Position numbers and translations under genes: made by a program. The notes beneath the pieces were generated by a model. It saw only the letters and a list, made by a program, of their open reading frames with translations. It searched no databases and was not told where the DNA came from. DNA of 64,000 nucleotides from Nocardioides sp. GY 10113 (lineage in GTDB: Bacteria; Actinomycetota; Actinomycetes; Propionibacteriales; Nocardioidaceae): NCBI RefSeq assembly GCF_004919105.1, contig NZ_STGK01000004.1, positions 62,001-126,000 on the forward strand. The letters are read 5' to 3'. Within the stretch, counting starts at the first letter, position 1; each line of letters opens with the position of its first letter. Positions 50,758 to 59,647 of this stretch are shown here, in pieces.

Positions 50758-50801
50758 GTCGTGCTCCTTCCGCGCCGGTCCGTGGCCGGCACTGGAGCGT
50801 T

Positions 50802-50835
50802 AACCTATGGTTTCAAAGTTCTGCCTGCAATAGGC
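50802..50835 (-). promoter_or_regulatory. Promoter of the pot-like operon with overlapping palindromes
   Basis: On the minus strand TTGCAG (50830-50825), 17-bp spacer, TAGGTT (50807-50802). The -10 box lies in AACC-TAT-GGTT (50802-50812) and the -35 box in GCCT-GCAAT-AGGC (50823-50835). Both palindromes would be blocked by a bound repressor; the FadR-type protein encoded divergently is the natural candidate. Confidence 0.6.
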
Positions 50836-50990
50836 TTCTGCAGCGTTTACAGGAATGTGACGATTCCCGGGACCGGGTGGCTCTCGGCCGGTCGGCCCGG
50901 GGGCGGAACCCGGGGGCGCGGGGAGCCGCCGCCGGACCATGCCCGACGATGGGGTCGGGCACGACGAGCCGATCGGCGGAGGAGGTAGGG

Positions 50991-51734
50991 GTGGTCATCC
51001 CGTTCTACGGCCGGGCTGCGGCCGCGGTGTTCCGGCCGCTGGAGTCGATGAGCCGCTCCGAGATCGTCGTCCAGCGCCTGACCGACGCGATCGCGCTCGG
51101 CCTGCTCCCCGACGGCGAGCAGCTGCCCGGCGAGCTCGACCTGGCCGCGCTGTTCGGGGTGTCGACCGTGACCGTGCGCGAGGCGCTCTCCGTGCTGCGC
51201 TCGGCCGGCCTGATCGAGACCCGTCGCGGTCGCGGCGGCGGCAGCTTCGTGCGCGCACCCGAGGACGGCGCGGCCGAGCTCACCCGACGCCGCCTGGTGC
51301 GCCACTCGCTGGGTGAGCTGCGCGACCTCGGCGATGTCTACGCCGCGATCTCGGGCGCCAGCGCGGCACTGGCCGCCCGCCGGGCGAACGCGGAGGACAC
51401 CGAGCGGCTGCGCCGGCTGGTCGCGGCCCTGCGCGACGCCGCCGACGCCGGCGCCCGGCGTCGGGCCGAGTCGCACCTGTTCGTCGAGGTCGCGGCGGCG
51501 ACCCAGTCGACCCGGCTCTACCACGAGGAGGTTCGCCTGCAGGCCGAGTTCGCCACCCTGCTCTGGCTGGCCTCCGGCGACGACGCCAGCCATGTGCGGA
51601 CCGTCGAGGCCTGCCACGAGATGGTCGAGGCGATCGACGCCCGCGACCGTGGCCGGGCCCGCGAGGCGGCCGAGGGCCGGGTGGCTGACGCCACCGCCCG
51701 CCTGATCGAGTACCGGATGACGGAGGACGCATGA
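50991..51734 (+). CDS. FadR/GntR-family transcriptional regulator
   Basis: A 247-residue regulator. The N-terminal winged helix (about 22-85) includes LAALFGVSTVTVREALSVLR and LIETRRGRGGGSFV. The helical FCD-type effector domain follows (about 100-235) with histidines in AESHLFVEVAAAT and ACHEMVEAI that commonly bind metal and ligand. The GTG at 50991 has ribosome-binding site GGAGG 5 nt upstream; the longer frame from 50877 lacks one. It is divergent from the pot-like operon and coupled by ATGA to the Cache-domain gene. Confidence 0.9.
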   Translation: MVIPFYGRAAAAVFRPLESMSRSEIVVQRLTDAIALGLLPDGEQLPGELDLAALFGVSTVTVREALSVLRSAGLIETRRGRGGGSFVRAPEDGAAELTRRRLVRHSLGELRDLGDVYAAISGASAALAARRANAEDTERLRRLVAALRDAADAGARRRAESHLFVEVAAATQSTRLYHEEVRLQAEFATLLWLASGDDASHVRTVEACHEMVEAIDARDRGRAREAAEGRVADATARLIEYRMTEDA

Positions 51735-52483
51735 ACGGGACGGAGCCCGACGACGTCGGGCGCGCGGACGCGGCGGTCGACGCCGCGGTGGACGCCGCGG
51801 TGGACGCCGCGGTGGCGATGACCGAGATCGCGTTCACCCTGGTCGGGGGCATCGCGGAGTCGGTCGCGGCGCTGTGGCGCCAGGGCGACCGGGTGACCCG
51901 CGAGGACCTCGGCGTGGTCGCCACGATCGTCGACCCGGCCCTGACCGACCCCGACGGGCCGATCCAGGGCGCCGGGTACGTCGCCGGCGTCGACGTCCTC
52001 GCCGACACCCGGTGGTGGCTGGAGTGGTTCGCCCGCGACCCCGGCGGCCGGCCGCAGCGGCTGGTCACCCAGACCGACCCCGCCGGCATGGGCTTCTACG
52101 ACTACGAGGTGCTGCCCTGGTACGTGGTGCCCCGCCAGACCGGCGAGCGCCACGTCACCGGGCCCTACGTCGACTACCTGTGCACCGAGGAGCACACCCT
52201 GACCTTCACCGCGCCGGTCCTCCTCGACGGCCGGTTCCTCGGCGTCGCCGGTGCCGACATCCCCGTGCCCCGAGCCGAGCGGATGCTGCTGCCGGCGCTG
52301 CGCCGGGCCGGCCAGCGGTTGGCCGTGGTCAACCGGGACGGGCGGGTGCTGGTCAGCAACAGCGGGCACCACCTGCCCGGCGACCTCGTCGACGAGGCGG
52401 CCGAGGGGGCCGCCGGCCTCCCGTGGCGGCGGCCGGTGCCCGGATCGCCGCTGGCCGTCGTACCGCTCCCCGGGCGGGGCTGA
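51731..52483 (+). CDS. Stand-alone cytoplasmic Cache-domain protein
   Basis: A 250-residue protein with no signal peptide or membrane segment. Residues about 60-200 look like a Cache (PAS-like) ligand-binding domain: VDVLADTRWWLEW, a YDYEVLPWYVVPRQTGERH core, TGPYVDYLCTEEHTLTF and FLGVAGADIPV. Cache domains normally lie outside the membrane; here it would work in the cytoplasm. The N-terminus has repeated AAVD from 12-bp repeats (about 51778-51813). It overlaps the regulator gene by 4 bp, so it may bind the transported amine and tune the regulator. Confidence 0.7.
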   Translation: MNGTEPDDVGRADAAVDAAVDAAVDAAVAMTEIAFTLVGGIAESVAALWRQGDRVTREDLGVVATIVDPALTDPDGPIQGAGYVAGVDVLADTRWWLEWFARDPGGRPQRLVTQTDPAGMGFYDYEVLPWYVVPRQTGERHVTGPYVDYLCTEEHTLTFTAPVLLDGRFLGVAGADIPVPRAERMLLPALRRAGQRLAVVNRDGRVLVSNSGHHLPGDLVDEAAEGAAGLPWRRPVPGSPLAVVPLPGRG

Positions 52484-52510
52484 GCGCGCAGGCGCCGCCG
52501 GCGCCGCTGG

Positions 52511-54052
52511 TCAGGGCAGGTCAGGGGACCGTGGCGCGATCGGCTCCCCGCTCCGCTCGGCGCGGGCCAGCCGCGAGTGCTGGCGCCCGTACAGCAGGTA
52601 GACGACCAGCCCGAGCGCCATCCAGGCGAGGAACCGCAGCCAGGTGCCGCCGGTCAGGTTGAGCATCAGGTAGGAGCACAGCAGGGTCGACGCCGTCGCC
52701 ACCACGTAGACGGCCGGCGTCCGGAACGAGCGGGGCAGGTCGGGGCGGCGCCGGCGCAGGATCACCACGCCGATGCTGACCAGCACGAAGGCGAACAGCG
52801 TGCCGATGCTGACCAGGTGCGCGAGCGTCTCCAGGTCGACCAGGCCGCTGATGGTCGCCACCGCGACGCCGGTGATCAGCGTGAACAGCCAGGGGGTGCG
52901 CAGCGTGGGCTGCACCCGGGCCAGCCCCTCGGGCAGCAGGCCGTCGCGCGCCATCGCGAAGCCCACCCGGGTCTGGCCGAGCATCAGGATCATCACCACC
53001 ACGATCAGTCCGATGCAGGCCCCGATCGCGATCAGCCGGCCCATGAACTCCAGGCCGACGGCGTCGAACGCGGTCGCCAGCGGGGCGCTGTCGGTCGGGT
53101 CGATGTCGGTGTAGCTCTGCATCCCGGTGATCACCAGGCTGACCATGATGTAGAGCACCGTCACGATCGCCAGCGAGCCCAGGATGCCGCGCGGGATGTC
53201 GCGCTGCGGGTTGCGGGCCTCCTCCGCGGTGGTGGCCACGATGTCGAACCCGAGGAAGGCGAAGAAGACCACCGAGGCGCCCGCGATCACCCCGCCGATG
53301 CCGAACACCGCCGGCTCGCTGCCCAGCAGGGTGCTGATCAGCGTGGCGTCCAGGAAGCCGCCCGACCCCTCGGGGGCCGGCTGGGACGGGGGGATGAACG
53401 GCGTGTAGTTCGCCGGGTCGACGTACGCCGCGCCGAACAGGATCACCGCGGCGACGACCATCAGCTTGATCGCGACGATGACCTGGTTGAGCCAGGAGGA
53501 GAACTTGATGCCGAGGATCAGCACGCACATCACCAGCAGCGAGATCACGACCGCCGGCAGGTCCACGGTCCCGTTGGCGGCCGATCCCAGGTGGGCGGGC
53601 ACCTCGAACGAGGTTCCCTGCGTCACCTCCTGGTAGTAGCCGGAGAAGCTGGTGGCGAGCGCGGCGGAGCCGATCGTGAACTCCAGCACCAGGTCCCACC
53701 CGATGGTCCAGGCGACGAGCTCCCCGAACGTGGCGTAGCTGAAGGTGTAGGCGCTGCCGGCCACCGGCAGCGTCGAGGCGAACTCGGCGTAGCAGAGCGC
53801 GGCCAGGGCGCAGGCCAGGCCGGCGATGGCGAAGGAGATCGTGATCGCCGGGCCCGCGTTGCTGGCGGCGACGGTGCCGGTGATCACGAAGATCCCGGCG
53901 CCGATGATCACGCCCACTCCGAAGATGATGAGGTCGAGCACCTCGAGGTCCTTCTTGAGGCGGTGCTCGGGCTCGTCGGTCTCCGCGATCGACTGCTCGA
54001 CGCTCTTGGTCCGCAGCAGGTCCGACTTCAGGTCCGACTTCAGGTCTGACAC
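52511..54052 (-). CDS. APC-family amino acid permease (CAT-like)
   Basis: A 513-residue transporter with about 12-14 transmembrane segments. The first carries GVGVIIGAGIFVITG, the substrate-binding kink of the APC family; FFAFLGFDIVATTAEEARNPQRDIPRGI is typical of cationic amino acid transporters. The GTG at 54052 has ribosome-binding site GAGGGAG upstream and is preferred to the longer frame to 54106. The N-terminus has a short DLKSDLKSD repeat. It is convergent with the Cache-domain gene and near a polyamine/GABA import operon, so amine or basic amino acid uptake is plausible. Confidence 0.88.
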   Translation of the reverse strand: MSDLKSDLKSDLLRTKSVEQSIAETDEPEHRLKKDLEVLDLIIFGVGVIIGAGIFVITGTVAASNAGPAITISFAIAGLACALAALCYAEFASTLPVAGSAYTFSYATFGELVAWTIGWDLVLEFTIGSAALATSFSGYYQEVTQGTSFEVPAHLGSAANGTVDLPAVVISLLVMCVLILGIKFSSWLNQVIVAIKLMVVAAVILFGAAYVDPANYTPFIPPSQPAPEGSGGFLDATLISTLLGSEPAVFGIGGVIAGASVVFFAFLGFDIVATTAEEARNPQRDIPRGILGSLAIVTVLYIMVSLVITGMQSYTDIDPTDSAPLATAFDAVGLEFMGRLIAIGACIGLIVVVMILMLGQTRVGFAMARDGLLPEGLARVQPTLRTPWLFTLITGVAVATISGLVDLETLAHLVSIGTLFAFVLVSIGVVILRRRRPDLPRSFRTPAVYVVATASTLLCSYLMLNLTGGTWLRFLAWMALGLVVYLLYGRQHSRLARAERSGEPIAPRSPDLP

Positions 54053-54227
54053 GGCGGCACTCCCTCGTGACTGGTACGCCGGGGGCGGTGCTCTCGACTC
54101 CACCACAGATCGGCGCCGGCTCCTAGACCCTCCTTCGCCGCTCGCCGTGCTCGAGCCCTCGCGGCCCGGCCCTCGCAGGCTGCCCGCCCGGGTGGCGGCC
54201 GGGTCGTTGATCCGGGCCCGCGCTCCC

Positions 54228-54233
54228 TAGGAT
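54228..54233 (+). promoter_or_regulatory. -10 box for leaderless gatC
   Basis: TAGGAT ends 7 nt before the ATG at 54241. TTGATC at 54207-54212 could be the -35 box but with a short 15-bp spacer. The spacing supports ATG 54241 over the ATG at 54232, which lies within the -10 box. Confidence 0.5.
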
Positions 54234-54240
54234 GGTGCTC

Positions 54241-54555
54241 ATGCCTGACACCGAACGCGCCGCGATCTCGCGCGAGGACGTGGCCCACCTGGCCGACCTC
54301 GCCAGGATCGATCTCGACGACGCCGAGCTGGACCACCTCGCCCCGCAGCTGGCGGTGATCCTGGAGTCGGTCGCCGCGATCCGCGGCGTGGCCGGCGACG
54401 ACGTGCCGCCCACCTCCCACCCGATCCCGCTGACCAACGTCTTCCGCGAGGACGTCGTCCGCCCGAGCCTCACCGCCGAGCAGGCGCTGTCGGGCGCCCC
54501 GGCCGTCGAGGAGCAGCGCTTCTCCGTGCCGCGGATCCTGGGGGAGGAGCAGTGA
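54241..54555 (+). CDS. gatC: Asp-tRNA(Asn)/Glu-tRNA(Gln) amidotransferase subunit C
   Basis: A 104-residue GatC. It has [36 protein letters not shown] and ends in [11 protein letters not shown], the standard GatC pattern. It wraps around GatA and GatB to stabilise the complex that converts Glu-tRNA(Gln) and Asp-tRNA(Asn). First of the gatCAB operon. The start is chosen from the -10 spacing. Confidence 0.96.
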   Translation: MPDTERAAISREDVAHLADLARIDLDDAELDHLAPQLAVILESVAAIRGVAGDDVPPTSHPIPLTNVFREDVVRPSLTAEQALSGAPAVEEQRFSVPRILGEEQ

Positions 54556-54557
54556 CC

Positions 54558-56075
54558 ATGGACCTCATCCGCATGACCGCCGCCGAGCTGGCCGACGCGC
54601 TGGCCGCCGGCGAGACCACCTCGGTCGCGATCACCCAGGCCCACCTGGACCGGATCGCCGCCGTCGACGGCGACGCCTCCGCCGGCGTGCACGCGTTCCT
54701 GCACGTCGACGCCGAGGGCGCGCTGGCCCAGGCCGCCGCGTCCGACGCCCGCCGCGCCGCCGGCGAGCCGCTGCACCCGCTCGACGGCGTGCCGATCGCG
54801 GTCAAGGACGTGCTGGCCACCTCCGGCCTGCCGACCACCTGCGGCTCGAAGATCCTCGAGGGCTGGGTCCCGCCGTACGACGCCACGGTGGTCGCCAAGA
54901 TCAAGGCGGCGGGCCTGCCGATCCTGGGCAAGACCAACATGGACGAGTTCGCGATGGGCTCCTCCACCGAGCACTCGGCGTACGGCCCGACCCGCAACCC
55001 GTGGGACCAGACCCGGATCCCCGGCGGCTCCGGCGGCGGCTCCGCGGCCGCGGTGGCGGCGTTCGAGGCCCCGCTGGCGCTCGGCACCGACACCGGCGGA
55101 TCGATCCGCCAGCCCGGTGCCGTCACCGGCACGGTCGGGGTGAAGCCGACCTACGGCGGCGTCTCCCGCTACGGCCTGGTCGCGCTGGCCAACAGCCTGG
55201 ACCAGGTCGGCCCGGTGACCCGGACCGTGCTCGACTCCGCGCTGCTGCACGAGCTGATCGGCGGCCACGACCCGCTGGACTCCACCTCGGTCGACGCCCC
55301 CGTGGGCGACCTGGTCGCCGCGGCCCGGCAGGGTGCGGCCGGCGACCTCAGCGGCCTCAGGGTCGGCGTGATCAAGGAGCTGTCCGGCGAGGGTTGGCAG
55401 CCCGGCGTGATGGCCCGGTTCGCCGAGTCGGTCGACCTGCTCACCAAGGCCGGCGCCGAGGTCGTCGAGGTCTCCTGCCCGAGCTTCGTGCACGCGCTGG
55501 CGACCTACTACCTGATCCTGCCGGCCGAGGCCTCCTCGAACCTCGCCAAGTTCGACGCGATGCGCTACGGCCTGCGGGTCACCCCCGAGGGCGACCCGAG
55601 CGCCGAGGACGTCATGAAGGCGACCCGCGACGCCGGGTTCGGCGATGAGGTCAAGCGCCGGATCATCATCGGCACCTACGCGCTGTCCAGCGGCTACTAC
55701 GACGCCTACTACGGGCAGGCCCAGAAGGTGCGGACGCTGATCAGCCGTGACTTCGAGGCGGCGTACGAGCAGGTCGACGTGCTGGTCTCGCCGACCGCCC
55801 CGACCACGGCGTTCCCGCTCGGGGACAAGCTGGACGACCCGATCGCGATGTACCTCAACGACCTCGCGACGATCCCGGCCAACCTGGCCGGCGTCCCCGG
55901 CATCTCGGTGCCGGTCGGGCTCGCGGAGGAGGACGGCCTGCCGGTCGGCTTCCAGATCCTGGCGCCCGCGCTCGCCGACGACCGGCTCTACCGGGTCGGC
56001 GCCGCGCTCGAGGCCGCCGTCACCGCCGCCGCCGGCGGCCCCATCCTGGACAAGCTGCCGGAGGTGCAGGCATGA
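54558..56075 (+). CDS. gatA: Amidotransferase subunit A (amidase)
   Basis: A 505-residue amidase releasing ammonia from glutamine. The catalytic triad region is visible: Lys in [22 protein letters not shown] and [16 protein letters not shown] with the nucleophilic serine. The ATG at 54558 is 8-10 nt after GGAGGAG; a GTG at 54552 overlaps gatC but is only 2-3 nt from that site, so it is less likely. It overlaps gatB by 4 bp. Confidence 0.96.
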   Translation: MDLIRMTAAELADALAAGETTSVAITQAHLDRIAAVDGDASAGVHAFLHVDAEGALAQAAASDARRAAGEPLHPLDGVPIAVKDVLATSGLPTTCGSKILEGWVPPYDATVVAKIKAAGLPILGKTNMDEFAMGSSTEHSAYGPTRNPWDQTRIPGGSGGGSAAAVAAFEAPLALGTDTGGSIRQPGAVTGTVGVKPTYGGVSRYGLVALANSLDQVGPVTRTVLDSALLHELIGGHDPLDSTSVDAPVGDLVAAARQGAAGDLSGLRVGVIKELSGEGWQPGVMARFAESVDLLTKAGAEVVEVSCPSFVHALATYYLILPAEASSNLAKFDAMRYGLRVTPEGDPSAEDVMKATRDAGFGDEVKRRIIIGTYALSSGYYDAYYGQAQKVRTLISRDFEAAYEQVDVLVSPTAPTTAFPLGDKLDDPIAMYLNDLATIPANLAGVPGISVPVGLAEEDGLPVGFQILAPALADDRLYRVGAALEAAVTAAAGGPILDKLPEVQA

Positions 56076-57574
56076 CCGCCACGAAGCCCGAGCTGGTCGA
56101 CTTCGACGAGGTCGTCGCGACCTACGACCCCGCGATGGGCATCGAGGTCCACGTCGAGCTGCACACCGCGACCAAGATGTTCTGCGGCTGCCCGACCGCC
56201 TTCGGCGCCGAGCCGAACACCCAGGTCTGCCCGACCTGCCTCGGCCTCCCCGGCGCGATGCCGGTGGTGAACGGCAAGGCCGTGGAGTCCGCGATCCGGA
56301 TCGGCTTGGCGCTGAACTGCCAGATCGCCGAGTGGTGCCGCTTCGCCCGGAAGAACTACTTCTACCCGGACATGCCGAAGAACTTCCAGACCTCCCAGTA
56401 CGACGAGCCGATCGCCTTCGACGGCTTCCTCGACGTGGAGGTCGACGGCGAGACCTACCGGGTCGGCATCGAGCGCGCGCACATGGAGGAGGACACCGGC
56501 AAGACCACCCACATCGGTGGCGCCACCGGTCGCATCCACGGCGCCGACTACTCGCTGGTCGACTACAACCGGGCCGGCATCCCCCTGATCGAGATCGTCA
56601 CCAAGCCGATCCTCGGCGCGGGGGAGAAGGCGCCCGAGGTGGCGCGTGCCTACGTCTCGCAGCTGCGCGACCTGATCGTGGCCCTCGACGTCTCCGACGC
56701 CCGGATGGACCAGGGCTCGATGCGCGCCGACGTGAACCTCTCGCTGGCCCCGAAGGGCTCCGAGAAGCTGGGCACCCGCACCGAGACCAAGAACGTGAAC
56801 TCGCTGCGGTCCGTCGAGCGGGCGGTCCGGTTCGAGATGTCGCGGCACGCCGGCGTCCTGAACGCGGGCGGCTCGATCCTGCAGGAGACCCGGCACTTCC
56901 ACGAGGACGACGGGAGCACCAGCCCCGGGCGCCCCAAGTCGGACGCCGAGGACTACCGCTACTTCCCCGAGCCCGACCTCGTGCCGGTCGCCCCCTCGCG
57001 GGAGTGGGTCGAGGAGCTGCGCGCCACGCTGCCCGAGAACCCCGCCCAGAAGCGGGCCCGGCTGCAGGGCGAGTGGGGCTTCTCCGACCTGGAGATGCGC
57101 GACACCATCGGTGCCGGCGCGCTGTCCCTCGTCGAGGAGACCGTCGCCGCGGGTGCGGCGCCGCAGGCGGCCCGCAAGTGGTGGCTCTCCGAGCTCGCCC
57201 GCCGTGCCAACGACGCCGGTGTCGAGCTCACCGCGGTCGGCGTGAGCCCGGCGCAGGTCGCGGCCGTCCAGGCGCTGGTCGACGCCGGCACGATCAACGA
57301 CAAGCTGGCCCGCCAGGTCTTCGACGGCCTCGTCGCCGGCGAGGGCACGCCGGAGGAGATCGTGGCCGCGCGCGGCCTCGAGATCGTCTCCGACGACGGC
57401 GCGCTCTCGGCCGCCGTCGACAACGCGATCGCCGCCAACCCCGACGTCGCGGACAAGATCCGCGACGGCAAGGTGGCCGCGGCCGGCGCGCTGATCGGCG
57501 CCGTGATGAAGGAGATGCGCGGCCAGGCCGACGCCGGGCGGGTGCGCGAGCTGATCCTGGAGAAGCTCGCCTGA
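56072..57574 (+). CDS. gatB: Amidotransferase subunit B
   Basis: A 500-residue GatB, the tRNA-binding kinase subunit. It has [49 protein letters not shown], the conserved [15 protein letters not shown] and [12 protein letters not shown]. The C-terminal helical and YqeY-like tail domains are complete. Its two Cys pairs near the start bind zinc in this family. It overlaps gatA by 4 bp and is followed by a strong terminator. Confidence 0.97.
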   Translation: MTATKPELVDFDEVVATYDPAMGIEVHVELHTATKMFCGCPTAFGAEPNTQVCPTCLGLPGAMPVVNGKAVESAIRIGLALNCQIAEWCRFARKNYFYPDMPKNFQTSQYDEPIAFDGFLDVEVDGETYRVGIERAHMEEDTGKTTHIGGATGRIHGADYSLVDYNRAGIPLIEIVTKPILGAGEKAPEVARAYVSQLRDLIVALDVSDARMDQGSMRADVNLSLAPKGSEKLGTRTETKNVNSLRSVERAVRFEMSRHAGVLNAGGSILQETRHFHEDDGSTSPGRPKSDAEDYRYFPEPDLVPVAPSREWVEELRATLPENPAQKRARLQGEWGFSDLEMRDTIGAGALSLVEETVAAGAAPQAARKWWLSELARRANDAGVELTAVGVSPAQVAAVQALVDAGTINDKLARQVFDGLVAGEGTPEEIVAARGLEIVSDDGALSAAVDNAIAANPDVADKIRDGKVAAAGALIGAVMKEMRGQADAGRVRELILEKLA

Positions 57575-57602
57575 CCCGACCGCGCCTCGGGAGGAGCTGA
57601 CA

Positions 57603-57637
57603 GCGGGGCCGCCGGGAGGGAATCCCGGCGGCCCCGC
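57603..57637 (+). terminator. Terminator after gatB
   Basis: A 15-bp perfect stem (57603-57617 with 57623-57637), loop GGGAA, followed a few bases later by TTT. It closes the gatCAB operon. Confidence 0.85.
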
Positions 57638-57678
57638 CGGCTGTTTCCGCCGACTCACGGAATGCCGGGCCGCGATCT

Positions 57679-57782
57679 GCGTAGGATCGCGGACCCACCT
57701 GTTCAACACATCCGTGGCGGGGGCGCTGGTCGGTGTGCGTGGATCTCCCGTGACCCCGCGCCGCGTGCAGCGGGAAGGAACC
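57679..57782 (+). promoter_or_regulatory. Leader with remnants of a cobalamin-riboswitch leader
   Basis: GCGTAGGATCGCG (57679-57691, with -10 box TAGGAT) and, 36 nt on, GTGGCGGGGG match the leader at 59444 almost base for base. The last 20 bases before the ATG and the first six of the gene (57763-57788) are identical to 59628-59653. Between these flanks only a short unrelated stretch remains, about 100 nt shorter than the riboswitch. The CCCGC/GCGGG pair next to the ribosome-binding site is kept. This looks like a leader that lost its aptamer. Confidence 0.65.
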
Positions 57783-59339
57783 ATGCACCAGCCCATCCTC
57801 CGTCGAAGCGGTCCGACCCTCGCTGCCGGCGCGCTCGCCGCGCTCGCTGTCACCGCCGTCCCCCCTGCGTCCCCGGCGCACGCCGCCGCCGACCCGGAGG
57901 TCAACGCCCAGGTCAGTGCCGCGGCCACCTGGCTCACCGACCGGCTGACCGGGGACCCGGAGGAGGGACAGCTCCTCAGCCCCGACGGCGGCGCGAGCAC
58001 CGACGTCGGCGCGACGATCGACGCCGGGATCGGCATCCTGGAGACCGGTGCCGCCCTGGACTTCCTGGACCCGATCAAGAACGGGGTCGACGGCGCCGTC
58101 CTCGACTGGGCCGGCGGTGCGGACCTCGACCCCGCGCGGGTCGCCCGGGCCGTCTCCTTCTACTCCACCCTCGGCGGCTCCCTGGACGTCGACGGGACCA
58201 ACCTGCTCGACGAGCTCGAGATCCTCGTCCTCGACGGCGACGGGACGGTCGGCGCCAGTGACGCCCAGGCCCGGGTGGTGGGGGCGTTCAACGCGGTCGA
58301 CAGCGCCGCCCCGGACAGCGTCGACCCCGGCGCCTACGGCCCCGCCGTCGCGGCGCTGCTCGACCAGCGCTGCGGCGACCACGGCTGGGGCGCCGGCACC
58401 GGCGGCGCCTGCAGCTCCGACGTCGACACCACGGCCCGGGCCGTCCGGGCGCTGACGCCGCTGGTGGACCACCCCGAACTCGGCGCCACCGTCGGCCCCG
58501 CCGTCGACGACGGGGTGGAGTGGCTGCTGGCGGAGCAGATCAGCACGGGCGGCGATCGGGGCGGCTTCGACGGGGGCGCCGGGGTGAACGCCGTGAGCAC
58601 CGGCCTCGCGGCGTCCGCGCTGCACGAGGCCGACGAGTCGACGGCCGCCACCGCGGCCGCCGCCTGGCTCCGCGGCCACCAGGTCGCTGACCTCGCCTGC
58701 GAGACCTCCGCGGCGGCGCAGGTCGGCGCCGTCGCCCGCGACGACAGCGACCTCGCGGCCGGCGTCGGCGCCGGCAACCGGCGCGACTGGCTGCGCACCA
58801 CCGCGCAGACCTTCCCGGCCCTGGCCTGGGTCCCCAACGACCGGGGCACCCCGGTCGTCACCGCGCCGCGCTTCGCCAACGGCGGCGGGAAGGTGACCCT
58901 GCGCACCACCGGGCTGGCCACGGGCGAGCGCGCGTGCGTGGTCGTCGAGAAGGCGAAGGCGCGGGCGCTGGTGGTCGGTGGCCTCGCCCCGACCACCCGG
59001 GTGGCGCTCCCGGACGAGACCCGCCGCGACGCCGCCCGACTGGACGGCACCGACGCGGCGAGTACGTTCATCTCCCTGGGGTCGACCCGGCTCGCCGTCA
59101 AGCGCGCGGCCTCGGTCGAGGTCGGCGCCCGCCAGAAGGTGCGGGTGCTCGGACTCAGGTTCGGCGAGAACGTCCGGGTGAAGTACGGCAAGAAGGTCGT
59201 CGGCAAGGGCACCGCGAACCGCAGGGGCGTCTTCGTCGCGACGTTCAAGGTGGGTCGTGCGGTGGGCACGAAGAAGGTGACCGCCCGCGGACACTTCGCC
59301 GACCGCGCGGGCCGCACCACCTTCCGCGTGCGCCGGTGA
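57783..59339 (+). CDS. Secreted alpha/alpha-barrel protein, paralogue of the B12-riboswitch lipoprotein
   Basis: A 518-residue exported protein. Its first residues (MHQPILRRSGPTLAAG) closely match those of the lipoprotein at 59648, but the signal ends in PAHA with no lipobox, so it is secreted rather than lipid-anchored. Residues about 40-350 form repeated helical hairpins like terpene-cyclase/transcobalamin barrels, with a GGFDGG turn and cysteine pairs (QRCGDH, GACSSD). The last ~170 residues are a beta domain (about 355-518) ending in a basic Ig-like repeat (GLRFGENVRVKYGKKVVGKG) that suggests cell-wall association. It probably arose by duplication of the cobalamin-regulated gene. Binding of a corrinoid is inferred only. 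Confidence 0.75.
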   Translation: MHQPILRRSGPTLAAGALAALAVTAVPPASPAHAAADPEVNAQVSAAATWLTDRLTGDPEEGQLLSPDGGASTDVGATIDAGIGILETGAALDFLDPIKNGVDGAVLDWAGGADLDPARVARAVSFYSTLGGSLDVDGTNLLDELEILVLDGDGTVGASDAQARVVGAFNAVDSAAPDSVDPGAYGPAVAALLDQRCGDHGWGAGTGGACSSDVDTTARAVRALTPLVDHPELGATVGPAVDDGVEWLLAEQISTGGDRGGFDGGAGVNAVSTGLAASALHEADESTAATAAAAWLRGHQVADLACETSAAAQVGAVARDDSDLAAGVGAGNRRDWLRTTAQTFPALAWVPNDRGTPVVTAPRFANGGGKVTLRTTGLATGERACVVVEKAKARALVVGGLAPTTRVALPDETRRDAARLDGTDAASTFISLGSTRLAVKRAASVEVGARQKVRVLGLRFGENVRVKYGKKVVGKGTANRRGVFVATFKVGRAVGTKKVTARGHFADRAGRTTFRVRR

Positions 59340-59371
59340 CCCGGCACGCCGGGCCGGCAGGAGATCCCTGG

Positions 59372-59404
59372 CGGCTCGGCGTGATCTCGGGCACGGCCGA
59401 GCCG
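59372..59404 (+). terminator. Possible terminator after the secreted barrel protein
   Basis: CGGCTCGGC (59372-59380) pairs with GCCGAGCCG (59396-59404), leaving a 15-nt loop. No T-tract; moderate support. Confidence 0.5.
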
Positions 59405-59446
59405 GCCGCCATCCGGGCGCGGTCGGGGATCGGTGCGCCGACGGCG

Positions 59447-59452
59447 TAGGAT
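59447..59452 (+). promoter_or_regulatory. -10 box of the B12-riboswitch operon
   Basis: TAGGAT within GCGTAGGATCGCG, the same 13 bases as in front of the paralogue at 57783. Transcription would begin near 59459, about 16 nt before the riboswitch. No clear -35 box. Confidence 0.5.
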
Positions 59453-59474
59453 CGCGCCGAATCCATCAATCACG

Positions 59475-59564
59475 CCTGTGGCGGGGGAAGCCGGTCGAAG
59501 TCCGGCGCTGACCCGCAACCGTAGGCCGCCCTCCGTGGCGGCGAGCCGGAGCACCTTCCACAGG
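59475..59564 (+). ncRNA. Cobalamin (adenosylcobalamin) riboswitch
   Basis: The conserved cobalamin-riboswitch core is clear: GGGGAAGCCGGTCGAAGTCC, followed by the CGCTGACCCGCAACCGTAGG segment and the B12-box-like GAGCCGGAGCACC. The ends pair as P1: CCTGTGG (59475-59481) with CCACAGG (59558-59564). In known cases cobalamin binding turns off B12 uptake or synthesis genes. The genes behind it (barrel lipoprotein, DUF4430-like protein, ECF module) fit a B12 importer. Confidence 0.93.
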
Positions 59565-59594
59565 TCGTCCTGACACCAACGCTGTCGTGGAACT

Positions 59595-59647
59595 GCAGCG
59601 GGTCATCGACCGCGGTCGACCCCGCATGCGTGCAGCGGGAAGGAACC
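59595..59647 (+). promoter_or_regulatory. Riboswitch expression platform over the ribosome-binding site
   Basis: GCAGCGGG occurs twice (59595-59602 and 59632-59639), either side of CCCCGC (59620-59625). The middle element can pair with either copy; pairing with the second, directly beside the ribosome-binding site GGGAAGGAA, would hide it. This would give control at translation. The pairing is seen in sequence; the mechanism is inferred. Confidence 0.5.

Noticed and set aside
57679..57782. A functional second cobalamin riboswitch
   Set aside because: The flanks match the riboswitch leader but the conserved core and B12-box sequences are absent.
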